From positions 1-64,000 of the forward strand of contig JAJEHX010000018.1 in the NCBI GenBank assembly GCA_022823465.1: a stretch of 64,000 nucleotides of DNA, written 5' to 3'. The translations under genes and the position numbers were made by a program. The DNA comes from Candidatus Latescibacterota bacterium (GTDB taxonomy: Bacteria; JAAXHH01). Numbering within the stretch: the stretch's first letter is position 1; every line of letters begins with the position of its first letter. Shown one piece after another: positions 47,351-55,420 of this stretch. The notes beneath the pieces are model-generated. The model made no database searches, was not told where the DNA came from, and was given only the letters and a program-made list of their open reading frames with translations.

Positions 47351-48460
47351 TCAGCCAGTGAGCCGCCTGCACAAATGGGGAATGAACACCCGGTTGTCGG
47401 CGGCCGTGTAGATCAGTTCGCCTCCCATGCGGCTGAAACTCTTGCCCATGCGATTGTAATAGGCCGGGTTGTCCATGGGCGGTTCGCCGGCGTTCCAGTC
47501 CCAGTCCTCTTCCGTGAGGTCGTTCACCGCGATGAAGGGTCGCAGGGGTCCGATACCCTCCCGGCGCCTGAGGTTGTTGGCGATCGACATGGATTTCTCG
47601 AATACCTGGGGCGCCATGATCGAGGAGCCGACGGACAGGAAAACGCCGCCGTCGATGCGCGATACGCCCTCGGCGAAGACCTGGAAGTCGATCATTCCGC
47701 CACGCCCGTAAGCGGCGCCGCTGGCGAGGGGATGGGTATATACAATATCGTACCCGATGCCGGGATGAACGGTGAGCGGTACACCCAGCCGGAAGGCATT
47801 CCCGGTCAGCGAATATTCCTTGTACGGGTGTTCGACGGCGTGGCGGCCCGGCGCGATCCGGTGGCGTACGATGGTCTGCAGGATGTCGGCACGGGCGGGC
47901 ATGGCCTCGTCGTCCTCCGGATTCCCGGACCAGTCCGAGAGCGCCTTCTGAAGTTCGGCCGGATCAGGCATGCTGTATCCGTCCTCGACGATCATCCTGC
48001 CCATCGATTCCCCGTATCCGAGCCCCCGAATCGCGCCGGTCAGCACCGCCAGGGCCGTATGGCGGCCGGTCTCGTCCCACGTGCCGAAGCATCCCTGCGC
48101 GACGTGGGCGCGCACGTCCTCCTCGGACCGTCCGTGGAAGGCGTACTCCCAGTCGTGGATCACGCCGGCGCCGTTGGTGGCCAGGTGGGTGATCCAGCCG
48201 GCTTTCATCATGCGCGTGACCACGGGACCAAGCCCGTTCTTCACGAGATGGGCACCATAGGCCAGCATGACGGTCGCGCCACTGGAACGGGCGGCACGGA
48301 TACGGTGCGCTATCGTTTCGATCTGGGCGGCCTGGCGGGACGAAGCCGGGGGCAGCGGACCGTCGGGATCGACGCGGATCTCGTCGATATGGTGCTTGCT
48401 TTCACGCTCCGCCAGGGGTTGTACCTTTACCCTGCGGCCGTCGATGCGCGGGTAGCCCAT
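47351..48460 (-). CDS. Conserved protein with deoxyhypusine-synthase-like features
   Basis: 369 residues. The central stretch ATVMLAYGAHLVKNGLGPVV, ITHLATNGAGVIHDWEYAFHGRSEEDV and later HPGIGYDIVYTHP and SVGSSIMAPQVFEKSMSIANNL resembles bacterial proteins distantly related to deoxyhypusine synthase and likely binds a dinucleotide. I am not certain of the family, and no eIF5A-like target is expected in a bacterium. Start ATG 48460 with a good promoter 60 bp upstream (48521-48548). Probably co-transcribed with the next gene downstream. Confidence 0.6.
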   Translation of the reverse strand: MGYPRIDGRRVKVQPLAERESKHHIDEIRVDPDGPLPPASSRQAAQIETIAHRIRAARSSGATVMLAYGAHLVKNGLGPVVTRMMKAGWITHLATNGAGVIHDWEYAFHGRSEEDVRAHVAQGCFGTWDETGRHTALAVLTGAIRGLGYGESMGRMIVEDGYSMPDPAELQKALSDWSGNPEDDEAMPARADILQTIVRHRIAPGRHAVEHPYKEYSLTGNAFRLGVPLTVHPGIGYDIVYTHPLASGAAYGRGGMIDFQVFAEGVSRIDGGVFLSVGSSIMAPQVFEKSMSIANNLRRREGIGPLRPFIAVNDLTEEDWDWNAGEPPMDNPAYYNRMGKSFSRMGGELIYTAADNRVFIPHLCRRLTG

Positions 48461-48520
48461 GGGCGCCCATTCCCGAGGAGTGATTTACGGAGGAGAGGTT
48501 TGATCGCCTGCCTGAAGGCT

Positions 48521-48548
48521 AATATACGGCCGGGGCGGGTCGCGCCAA
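48521..48548 (-). promoter_or_regulatory. Candidate sigma-70 promoter for the 48460 gene
   Basis: Minus strand TTGGCG (48543-48548), 16-bp spacer, TATATT (48521-48526). The leader would be about 55 nt. Confidence 0.45.
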
Positions 48549-48622
48549 CTTTTTTCGGAAGGGAGCCCGACGGTTCGTCCGAGAATCGATCCGATACGAG
48601 GAGGAGGCAGGTCCGGGAGGTT

Positions 48623-49099
48623 TCAGATGCCGATCTCGACGCCCTTGACCGATACGCCCTGGCGGGTGATCTCGAGGTCGACCCGGCAGGCTTCCGTGTC
48701 GATGAGGAGCCGGTAGGCGCCCGGTGTATTCGGGGTGAAGGAGACGGTGTCCAGGACCTGTCCCTTCAGAGACGCGAGGGCCTCGTTGGTTTCGGTCACC
48801 GCCCGCTTGACGGCGGCGCCCCGCGGCGTGCCGTGAAACAGCCGCAGGAGCCGCTTCTCGGCCTGGGGACTCTGACGCCGCCGTGCGCGGCCGGACTGCA
48901 GGGTCAGTTCGAGGATGTTCTCCAGGCAGGGGACGTTTTCGGGGGAAACTCCGCCTTCTTCGATATCCCGGCGGAGGGCGAGGTAGGGGATCTTCGATTC
49001 CGCATCGGCCAGGGTGGAGGTAAAGGCGTCCACTTCATCCAGCAGCAGTTCACGCTCCTGGTCGTCGAGCCTGGTCAAAGAGGTATTGAGATTGCTCAC
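48623..49099 (-). CDS. Hypothetical protein, last gene of the sulfur assimilation operon
   Basis: 158 residues, GTG start at 49099 directly abutting the TAA of the preceding gene. Predominantly helical and charged in the first 100 residues (LDDQERELLLDEVDAFTSTLADAESK, LTLQSGRARRRQSPQAEKRLLRLF), with a C-terminal beta-like part. No cysteines beyond one and no known family. Tight coupling to sulfite and APS reductase genes suggests an accessory role in sulfate assimilation, but only position supports this. Confidence 0.7.
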   Translation of the reverse strand: MSNLNTSLTRLDDQERELLLDEVDAFTSTLADAESKIPYLALRRDIEEGGVSPENVPCLENILELTLQSGRARRRQSPQAEKRLLRLFHGTPRGAAVKRAVTETNEALASLKGQVLDTVSFTPNTPGAYRLLIDTEACRVDLEITRQGVSVKGVEIGI

Positions 49100-49327
49100 T
49101 TATGCCTGTTCCCGTATCTGGTCTGCCTGTTCCCGTGTCCGGCCGCACGTGGTCTCCCGTCGTACGCCAGGATTTTGGCTTCGAACGGTCCCACGGTGGG
49201 TGATGGTTGTGTCATCTCCACTGAATCCCGCGGCCAGGAGCGTCTCTTCGGCCCCGCCGAGACGCCAGGCGGATTCACGGACGATCTTTCGCAATAATCG
49301 CAGGTAGAGGATACCCGAACTGCTCAT
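49100..49327 (-). CDS. Small hypothetical protein in the sulfur assimilation operon
   Basis: 75 residues, beginning in an ATGA overlap with the end of the APS reductase gene (49324-49327). The N-terminus SSSGILYLRLLRKIVRESAWRLGG is amphipathic or helical. The C-terminus TREQADQIREQA comes from a 21-bp tandem repeat. No family recognised. The start overlap at one end and the abutting stop at the other make it a convincing gene despite its length. Confidence 0.6.
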   Translation of the reverse strand: MSSSGILYLRLLRKIVRESAWRLGGAEETLLAAGFSGDDTTITHRGTVRSQNPGVRRETTCGRTREQADQIREQA

Positions 49328-50160
49328 TTTTCCACCTCCTCCGCCACCAGCGCTTCCATTTCGTGCTCGAAGCCGCCGGTCTCCACCGGGCAGTGCATGC
49401 CGCATTCCTTGGGCGCGTTCTTCTCCCACCACCAGCGCCCCGCCCGCGAGTCCTCGCCGGGCTTCGTGACCCGGGTGCACGGCATGCAGCCGATACTCGT
49501 AAAGCCTTTTTCATACAGCGGGTGCTTCGGGACGTCGTAGAGCTCTATGTAGTCCCAGACCTCGTCCTCGGTCCAGTCCGCCAGGGGGCTGATCTTCGCC
49601 AGTCCGCCGTGGTCGTGGTCGATCTCGATCTTGCGGATGTTCGCCCGGCTGGCCCACTGGTCGCGCCGAAGCCCGGTGAACAACCCGTCCAGCCCCTCGA
49701 GGGCCCGCCGGATCGGCTCCACCTTGCGCACGTTGCAGCACTTGAACCGCGATTCCACGGACTTGTAGAAGAGGTTCACGCCGTGGGCGCCCACCATGTT
49801 CTCCACCTGGAGCAGGTCGGGGAAGTAAACCTGGATATCGATGTCGTAGTGGTCCCGGACCTGGTCGATGAAGTCGTAGGTCTCCTGGTGCAGCCGGCCC
49901 GTATCCACCGTGAACACGTGGATATTGGGATCGATCTGCCAGGCCATGTCCAGCAGGACCATCCCCTCCGCCTGGAAGCTCGTACACAGTCCGGCGCGTC
50001 GGCCCCAGCGGTCCAGGGCCCATTCGATCACGGCCTCGGGGGATTCTCCGTCGAACTCAATGGCCAGTTGTCCGGCTTCGAATTCATCCAGAAAGTCGCG
50101 GTCCAGGCGTTCCAGGTGTTCCGGGCGGTCCGGACGGTCCAGGCGTTCCATGGCGGTCAT
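49324..50160 (-). CDS. cysH: Assimilatory adenylyl-sulfate (APS) reductase, CysH family
   Basis: Thioredoxin-dependent reductase making sulfite from activated sulfate, 278 residues. The catalytic cysteine is in KECGMHC (Cys253). The [4Fe-4S] ligands are Cys141-Cys142 (FKCCNVRK) and Cys225-x-x-Cys228 (GCMPCTR). This CC...CxxC set is diagnostic of APS-specific enzymes and is absent from PAPS reductases such as that of E. coli. The first 20 residues are a Leu/Asp/Arg-rich repeat (ERLDRP type). The start at 50160 is chosen because it forms an ATGA overlap with sulfite reductase. A farther upstream open frame is antisense-like and not conserved. Confidence 0.93.
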   Translation of the reverse strand: MTAMERLDRPDRPEHLERLDRDFLDEFEAGQLAIEFDGESPEAVIEWALDRWGRRAGLCTSFQAEGMVLLDMAWQIDPNIHVFTVDTGRLHQETYDFIDQVRDHYDIDIQVYFPDLLQVENMVGAHGVNLFYKSVESRFKCCNVRKVEPIRRALEGLDGLFTGLRRDQWASRANIRKIEIDHDHGGLAKISPLADWTEDEVWDYIELYDVPKHPLYEKGFTSIGCMPCTRVTKPGEDSRAGRWWWEKNAPKECGMHCPVETGGFEHEMEALVAEEVEK

Positions 50161-51812
50161 TCCTCTCCTGTTGCTAATGCGGCGACTTCGCTTCCCGTGG
50201 CAATCGCGGTCAACTCGTCGTCGCTGTGGCGGTGAAAGAATCCTTGTATGGTCTCGTCGTCTGTTTTCTGGTCCAGGTAGGCTTGGAAAAGCCGTTCGGT
50301 ATAGAGATGAACGGACTCCGCGGGCACGCGCCGAAGCACCGGCTGGCCGATGCCGGCCTGCCCGCTCAGGCCGCCGCGGAGGAACAGGTCGTATCCCCGC
50401 AGCCGCTCGCCGCCTTCGCCCCGCTCGCGGAGCGTCGTGGCCTGGAATCCGATGTCGCCGATCCAGTGATGGGCGCAAGCGTGGGGGCAGCCGTCCAGGT
50501 TCAGCCGCAGGCCCCGCGCCTGGTCCCCGAAAACCCCTTCCATGTGCTCGACGATCTCTTCCATTTTGGTCTTGGTCTCCCCCACGGAGTAGTTGCAGAA
50601 GGGCTCGCCCGTGCAGGCGATGCTCGTCCCGCGCAGGTCGTTGACCTCCATGGGAAAGCCGATGCCGGCTACCGCGTTGGTAACCGACTCCAGCCTGTCT
50701 TCGGGAATGTCCGTGAGGATGACGTTCTGGCGGCGGGTCAGCCTGAACTCGCCCCCGTATTCGTCGGCCAGGTCGGCCAGCTGGATCATCTGCGTGCCGG
50801 TGCACAGCCCCAGGAACACGGGGAAGCCGGCGTAGTACAGCCCTTCCTGCGCCTGCTCGTGGATACCGGTGTGGTCGTGTTCCGTTTCCGGCGGTGCCGG
50901 CGCCTCGCCATCGGCCAGCCGGTATCCCAGGCGCGCTTCCACGCGTTCGCGATAGGATTCCGGACCGAGGTCGGCGACCATGAATTTCAGCCGCGCCTTT
51001 ACGCGGGACATGCGGTACTTGAGGTCTTCCTTCCACACGTCGATAATGGCGCGCAGTACGGGGATCACGTCGTCCACCGGGACGAAGACGCCCAGGTCGC
51101 TCGAGAGCCGGGGCCAGGTGGACAGGCCGCCGCCGATCCTGACCGCGAAGCCGGGACTTCCCTCCCTGACCAGGCCCATCAGGCTGATGCAGTTGATTTC
51201 CGGCGCGTTGCAATGGTGGGGGCAGCAGGAGATGGTGATCTTGTGCTTGCGCGGCAGGTCGCAGTAATCGGGATTGCCGTAGAAGAAATCGGCCGCCGCC
51301 TCGATGACAGGACGGGCGTTGAACAGTTCATCGCCGGCGATTCCCGCCACCGGGCAGCCCGTGATGTTCCGCACGGTGTCGCCGCATCCCCCGCTCGTGG
51401 ACAGGCCGGCCCGGTTCAGCGTGGCGAAAATCTCGGGCAGGTCGTTGAGCTTCATGCCGTGGAGCTGGATGTTCTGGCGGGTGGTGAGCTCGCCGTAGTC
51501 GCCCCCGAAATCCTGGGAGACCCGGCCGATGGTGCGCAGCTTGTGCGGCGTCAGGCTGCCGCCCGGGAGCTTTACCCGCATCATGAAGTGCCCCACCTTG
51601 GGCTTGTCGTGGTACAGGCCGTACCACTGCAGGCGCACCACGTCCTCTTCCGAAATCTCCTCGTAGCCCTGTTCGATCAGCTCCGGAATGTCGTTTATGA
51701 CCTCCATCGGCGCCTTCTCGTGCTTGAGCCGTTCCACGTAGTTGCGCTTCCGGACCAGTTCCCAAGTGGGTTCCGGCTGCTCCCGCCGCGGTCTGCGGAC
51801 CGCTTTCGCCAT
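50157..51812 (-). CDS. Ferredoxin-type sulfite/nitrite reductase (siroheme)
   Basis: Siroheme [4Fe-4S] reductase, 551 residues. Cluster ligands are the CTGEPFC and GCPHAC cysteines (C-x5-C...C-x3-C). Duplicated ferredoxin-like halves are seen with FMMRVKLPGG/LTTRQNIQLH in the first and LTRRQNVILTDI in the second. Placement next to APS reductase indicates sulfite reduction to sulfide in assimilation rather than nitrite reduction. First gene of a four-gene coupled operon. GGAG ribosome site just before ATG 51812, and an excellent promoter upstream. Confidence 0.93.
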   Translation of the reverse strand: MAKAVRRPRREQPEPTWELVRKRNYVERLKHEKAPMEVINDIPELIEQGYEEISEEDVVRLQWYGLYHDKPKVGHFMMRVKLPGGSLTPHKLRTIGRVSQDFGGDYGELTTRQNIQLHGMKLNDLPEIFATLNRAGLSTSGGCGDTVRNITGCPVAGIAGDELFNARPVIEAAADFFYGNPDYCDLPRKHKITISCCPHHCNAPEINCISLMGLVREGSPGFAVRIGGGLSTWPRLSSDLGVFVPVDDVIPVLRAIIDVWKEDLKYRMSRVKARLKFMVADLGPESYRERVEARLGYRLADGEAPAPPETEHDHTGIHEQAQEGLYYAGFPVFLGLCTGTQMIQLADLADEYGGEFRLTRRQNVILTDIPEDRLESVTNAVAGIGFPMEVNDLRGTSIACTGEPFCNYSVGETKTKMEEIVEHMEGVFGDQARGLRLNLDGCPHACAHHWIGDIGFQATTLRERGEGGERLRGYDLFLRGGLSGQAGIGQPVLRRVPAESVHLYTERLFQAYLDQKTDDETIQGFFHRHSDDELTAIATGSEVAALATGEE

Positions 51813-51867
51813 TTTTTACTCCGAATCGATGATCTGAAAGTGACCTAGGCTTCACAAAACGACTCTC

Positions 51868-51896
51868 ATGATATCGCCTTGAAAAATGACTGTCAA
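51868..51896 (-). promoter_or_regulatory. Near-consensus sigma-70 promoter of the sulfur operon
   Basis: Minus strand TTGACA (51891-51896), spacer of exactly 17 bp, TATCAT (51868-51873). The leader would be about 50 nt. An AT-rich segment including the 8-bp palindrome TTGATCAA lies just upstream and may hold activator or repressor sites. Confidence 0.7.
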
Positions 51897-52033
51897 CAGA
51901 AAAAATAACAATCTTGATCAAAATAGTAATTATTAAGAAATGCGCATGGAAAATACGAGATTCGGACCGTCTGTCACACTGTAGTGATCAAACGGACGAA
52001 GCTATGCCGGAAGGAAGAAAGGAGGGAACATCA

Positions 52034-52195
52034 ATGTCCGAATCTTTGAACCATGAAGGCAGGATAAGCCGGCTCGAGGGGATTATAGAACAAATCGACA
52101 AGAGACTGGGAACAATAGAAAGGGTGGGCTTTTCATTGCTCGCGGTTCTTCTGGCCGGGGTGATATCGATTCTGGTTAAAGTGTGGTCCCAGTGA
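52034..52195 (+). CDS. Small single-helix membrane protein (XhlA-like)
   Basis: 53 residues with a strong ribosome site GGAGGG 7 nt before the ATG at 52034. The first half (GRISRLEGIIEQIDKRLGTIERVG) is a heptad-like helix, and residues about 31-49 form one membrane segment (FSLLAVLLAGVISILVKVW). This organisation is that of XhlA/haemolysin-type mini-proteins often found near phage holins, but similar proteins are also common housekeeping oddities. No phage genes are nearby. Divergent from the sulfur operon and convergent with the permease gene. Confidence 0.6.
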   Translation: MSESLNHEGRISRLEGIIEQIDKRLGTIERVGFSLLAVLLAGVISILVKVWSQ

Positions 52196-52226
52196 GTAAT
52201 GAAAAGGAGGGTCGACGGGATCTGAA

Positions 52227-53648
52227 TCAACTGTCTTTTCCGGATCCTTCACCCGATTCTTCTCCCGATCCTTCGTTTCGCTTGTTCCGCATCCACAGCC
52301 AGTACGCCGGGATGCCCAACGAGGTGATGGTCAGCCCGATCAGGGTATTCCCGGGGTCGCTGATGACGATGGACACGAAGAAGATCACACCGATGAGCAC
52401 GAAGATCGCGGGTGTGACGGGATACCCGAGGGTGCGGTAGGGCCGTGGCACGTCGGGACGGGTGCGCCGGAAGATGAACACGCTGAAGGTAGTTGTGATG
52501 TAGAAAAGCCAGAGGGAGCCGGTCCGCGCCGCAATGATGGCGCCCCAGTCGCCGAGGAACACGATATTGAGGATGCCCACAACGGCCAGGAACACGACGG
52601 CGTTGGCCGGCGTACGGTAGCGCGGGTGGACGCGCGCGACCCATGAGAAGAACATCTTCTCGCGGGCCATGGCGAAGAAGACGCGCGGTCCGGTCAGCAT
52701 GCCGGCGTTCACGGTGCCGAAGGTGGAGATCATGGCGGTCGCGGCGATGAAACCCGCTCCGATCGGTCCGACGAGCGATTGCATGGTCTCGGATGCGACG
52801 CGCTCGCTCTGGGCGACGCCCGTGTTGGAGAGCACCAGCAGGTAGGCGCTGTTCACGAGCAGGTAGACGACGGTGGTGATGGCGAGACCCAGTATGATGG
52901 ACAGGGGCACCCAGCGTCTCGGATTCTTGATCTCTTCCGCCACGTAGGTCGACCCGTCCCACCCGTCGTAGGCGCCGAAGGACGCCATCATGCCGAGGCT
53001 GACCATGCTGAGAAACCCGATCGTGAGGGTGGAATCGGAAGGCCAGACCGGTTGGAAATTACTCGTGTCGGGGGTGATGCCGAAGGCCAGGGCGACCATG
53101 AGGAGCAACCCGCCCACCTTGAGGAAGGAAGACAGGTTCTGGACGAGACCGCCGAACCGCACGCCCAGGTAATTGATGAAGGCCAGGATGATCAGGGCGA
53201 TTATCGCCACGCCCCGCATGGCCCAGTCCGGGTATGGACTGAACTGGCTGACGAAATAACCCAGGTAGGTGGAGAATACGATGGATATGGCCGCCAGGTC
53301 GCAGGGACGTATGACCAGGAGCGAGGTCCACCCGAAGAGAAAACTCCACAGTCGCCCGTAGGCTTCCCTCAGGAATACGTACACCCCGCCTGAACGCGGC
53401 ATGAGGCCGCCCAGTTCGGCGAATGTCACCGCGCCGCAGAAGGCCATGAAGGCGCAGATGACCCAGACCAGGAGGTTCCAGCCGGAAGTACCCACGTAAC
53501 CGGCCACGATGGCGGGACCCGCGAAGATGCCGGAACCGATGATCCCACCGATAATCACGGTCGTCGCCGTGACCGGTCCCAGGTCCCGCTTGAGCTCGGT
53601 TTCCTCACCGAATGAATCGGATCGGGCGTCTTCCCGCACGTCGCTCAT
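52227..53648 (-). CDS. APC-superfamily amino acid permease
   Basis: Integral membrane transporter of 473 residues with about 12 helices, LAT/SLC7-like. The first helix carries the unwound GGIIGSGIFAGPA motif used for amino-acid carboxylate binding. FAELGGLMPRSGGVYVFLREAYG in the helix 2-3 region and ASFGAYDGWDGSTYVAEEIKNPRR at helix 6 are typical. The last 15 residues are a Gly/Ser/Glu repeat from a 3 x 12-bp array. Predicted substrate is an amino acid, exchanged or imported. No neighbour points to a particular one. Confidence 0.9.
   Translation of the reverse strand: MSDVREDARSDSFGEETELKRDLGPVTATTVIIGGIIGSGIFAGPAIVAGYVGTSGWNLLVWVICAFMAFCGAVTFAELGGLMPRSGGVYVFLREAYGRLWSFLFGWTSLLVIRPCDLAAISIVFSTYLGYFVSQFSPYPDWAMRGVAIIALIILAFINYLGVRFGGLVQNLSSFLKVGGLLLMVALAFGITPDTSNFQPVWPSDSTLTIGFLSMVSLGMMASFGAYDGWDGSTYVAEEIKNPRRWVPLSIILGLAITTVVYLLVNSAYLLVLSNTGVAQSERVASETMQSLVGPIGAGFIAATAMISTFGTVNAGMLTGPRVFFAMAREKMFFSWVARVHPRYRTPANAVVFLAVVGILNIVFLGDWGAIIAARTGSLWLFYITTTFSVFIFRRTRPDVPRPYRTLGYPVTPAIFVLIGVIFFVSIVISDPGNTLIGLTITSLGIPAYWLWMRNKRNEGSGEESGEGSGKDS
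52240..52275. repeat. Three 12-bp tandem repeats at the permease 3' end
   Basis: 52240-52251, 52252-52263 and 52264-52275 (CCGGATCCTTCA-like). In frame, extending the C-terminus with Gly-Ser-Gly-Glu units. Confidence 0.85.
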
Positions 53649-53754
53649 GGTTGCCTCGAAAGAGGATCAGGACAGGATGATTTTAGTAGGGATGGTTCTA
53701 ATGTTGTCTTTCTTTCGGTTCGTGTAAACGATAAAACGCGTGAGACGCGATAAT

Positions 53755-53846
53755 CGCGCGCGCCGGCCTCAGACAGATACCGCGCGCAGGCCTTAGAAAG
53801 TTACGCATGCAGGTTTTAGTAAGTTACTGCGCGCGGCGCTCAGCTG
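53755..53846. repeat. Degenerate repeats of about 24 bp between permease and amidohydrolase
   Basis: Units at 53755-53779, 53780-53803 and 53804-53826, with a partial fourth reaching the amidohydrolase stop codon. Each contains a GC-rich head and an (A)GGCCT(T/C)AGA-like tail. Lengths are 25, 24 and 23 bp, so they have drifted. Confidence 0.75.
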
Positions 53847-54736
53847 CCTTCCACGATACCCAATCCGATGATCCGGTCGGCGTTTCGCCAGAGGATCTTC
53901 TCGCAGGCCTCGTCCGTGATATGTCCTTCGTCCCGCTGCGCCCGCAGCCACTCGATGTGCTGGAAATCAAGCTCGGCGTCCGTGTGGTCGAGTCCGAGCA
54001 TCAGGCGGTCCTGGAATTCGTCCACGAACTCGTAAGTGAAGGCCGGATCGCGGGTCAGTGCGTTGAACCCAGAGCCCGCCGACAGATCGCCGCACAGGTT
54101 GGGATAGGTCCTGAACAGCCGGGGCAGCGTTCCGCCCGGGGTAATGGGCGTCTTCGGATAGCCTTCCTTCTGGTCGGCCGCCAGGTCACCGCTGATCTCG
54201 CTCCAGAAGGAGGCGCTATGTCCGAAGAAACGCAGTCGGGGAAACCGCTGAAGGGCTTTCTCGAAACGGGGCAGGCCCAGTTCGTCGATCAACCCGTAGG
54301 CGACCGCCTCAGGGGGCGATGTATGGAAAGTGACGGGCAGGCCCAGGTCCTCGCACGCGGTGAAGAGGTCCCAGAGCCGGGGGTCGTCCCAGTAGACACG
54401 GCAGGTCAGTTCTCCCACGCCTTTGGCCCCCCGCGCCATGTACTGCTCCAGCACCTCGCGGTACCGCTCCGCGCTGTTCATGTCATAGCGGCGCACGTCG
54501 AAATCGCAGAAAGGGATGAAGCGTCCCGGATACAGCCGGCAGATGTCGAAGACCTCGCCCATGCTCTGGGGTTCTCCGATCACTTCGGCCGACGTGAGCG
54601 GCAGGATGACCGCCTTGTCGATACCCTTCTCGTCCATGCGGCGGACCTGCTCCTCGGCCGACATGAGGGGCAGGCCGTTGTTGAACTTCTTCAGGACCGG
54701 CCAGCGCAGGACGTGGGCGTGTACGTCGATGACCAT
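53840..54736 (-). CDS. Amidohydrolase-related metal-dependent hydrolase
   Basis: TIM-barrel amidohydrolase_2 family protein, 298 residues. HxH motif IDVHAH at the N-terminus, LPVTFHTSP (strand 5 His), FFGHSASFW (strand 6 His) and LGLDHTDAE with the strand 8 Asp region. Members include decarboxylases and lactonases acting on aromatic or sugar acids. Substrate unknown. It is 118 bp from the APC permease and on the same strand. Confidence 0.82.
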   Translation of the reverse strand: MVIDVHAHVLRWPVLKKFNNGLPLMSAEEQVRRMDEKGIDKAVILPLTSAEVIGEPQSMGEVFDICRLYPGRFIPFCDFDVRRYDMNSAERYREVLEQYMARGAKGVGELTCRVYWDDPRLWDLFTACEDLGLPVTFHTSPPEAVAYGLIDELGLPRFEKALQRFPRLRFFGHSASFWSEISGDLAADQKEGYPKTPITPGGTLPRLFRTYPNLCGDLSAGSGFNALTRDPAFTYEFVDEFQDRLMLGLDHTDAELDFQHIEWLRAQRDEGHITDEACEKILWRNADRIIGLGIVEGS

Positions 54737-54854
54737 GTGAGCGCCTTCTTTCGCAATGATCCCGTAATCCGATTATCCGATTCTTCGGTCAGTCCGTCAC
54801 GTTCGATTCACCAGACACTACGGGCCTGTGTGGACCAGATGCTTACGCGATCGC

Positions 54855-55214
54855 CTACAACCGGACGGACGGCAATTTCTTCAGACGCTGATTGACCGGG
54901 TCTACTTCGATGCCCGCGGATTCCAACGCGGTTACGCCGAGTAGCGGTTCGGTGTCCGGATCGCCGAATATAACCGTAGCTCCGATTTTATCGTCCATCA
55001 ATTCAAGCATGGCCACGGTGACGCCCACCGAGATTTCACTCCCGTCCGCCAGCGTATAGACGCGTGTGGCCTCCGGCTTCAGACCGATACCTTCAAGATA
55101 CGGACCGGGGACGAGGGTGTCGGTGGCGCCTGTGTCCACCAGGAACATCCCCTCCCAGTATTTCCGCGCATCCGCGGGGTTGGTGACCCTGACCTTGACA
55201 TGAGTCGTACCCAT
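54855..55214 (-). CDS. Retropepsin-like aspartic protease (clan AA)
   Basis: 119-residue single-domain aspartic protease-like protein. The catalytic motif is FLVDTGATDTLVP. The flap region is LADGSEISVG, and the psi-loop GATVIFGDPDTEPLLGVTALESAG ends the domain. Such bacterial proteins act as homodimers. The start ATG at 55214 has AAGGAGG 6 nt upstream. Upstream in-frame extension is not needed. Substrate unknown. Confidence 0.85.
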   Translation of the reverse strand: MGTTHVKVRVTNPADARKYWEGMFLVDTGATDTLVPGPYLEGIGLKPEATRVYTLADGSEISVGVTVAMLELMDDKIGATVIFGDPDTEPLLGVTALESAGIEVDPVNQRLKKLPSVRL

Positions 55215-55420
55215 TTTCGTGCCTCCTTCATTTGGACGCATTCCGCGTAACCCGTTCCCGGAATCGACTGGCACCAATTGGACATCTCAACCCGGCCAGC
55301 CATCCCCTGATGTTGACTGTCTTCTTCCTTTTAGTCGGAATCAGGGGCGTCCATATCGTGTTTTATAATGGTAATGCCTTGATCCGAGGATCCATTTCAA
55401 CCGCAACGCTTGAGTGGCAA

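Noticed and set aside
46409-49297. 962-codon plus-strand frame across three minus-strand genes
   Set aside because: It crosses gene borders and has no motif, while the minus-strand genes have coupled starts and a promoter.
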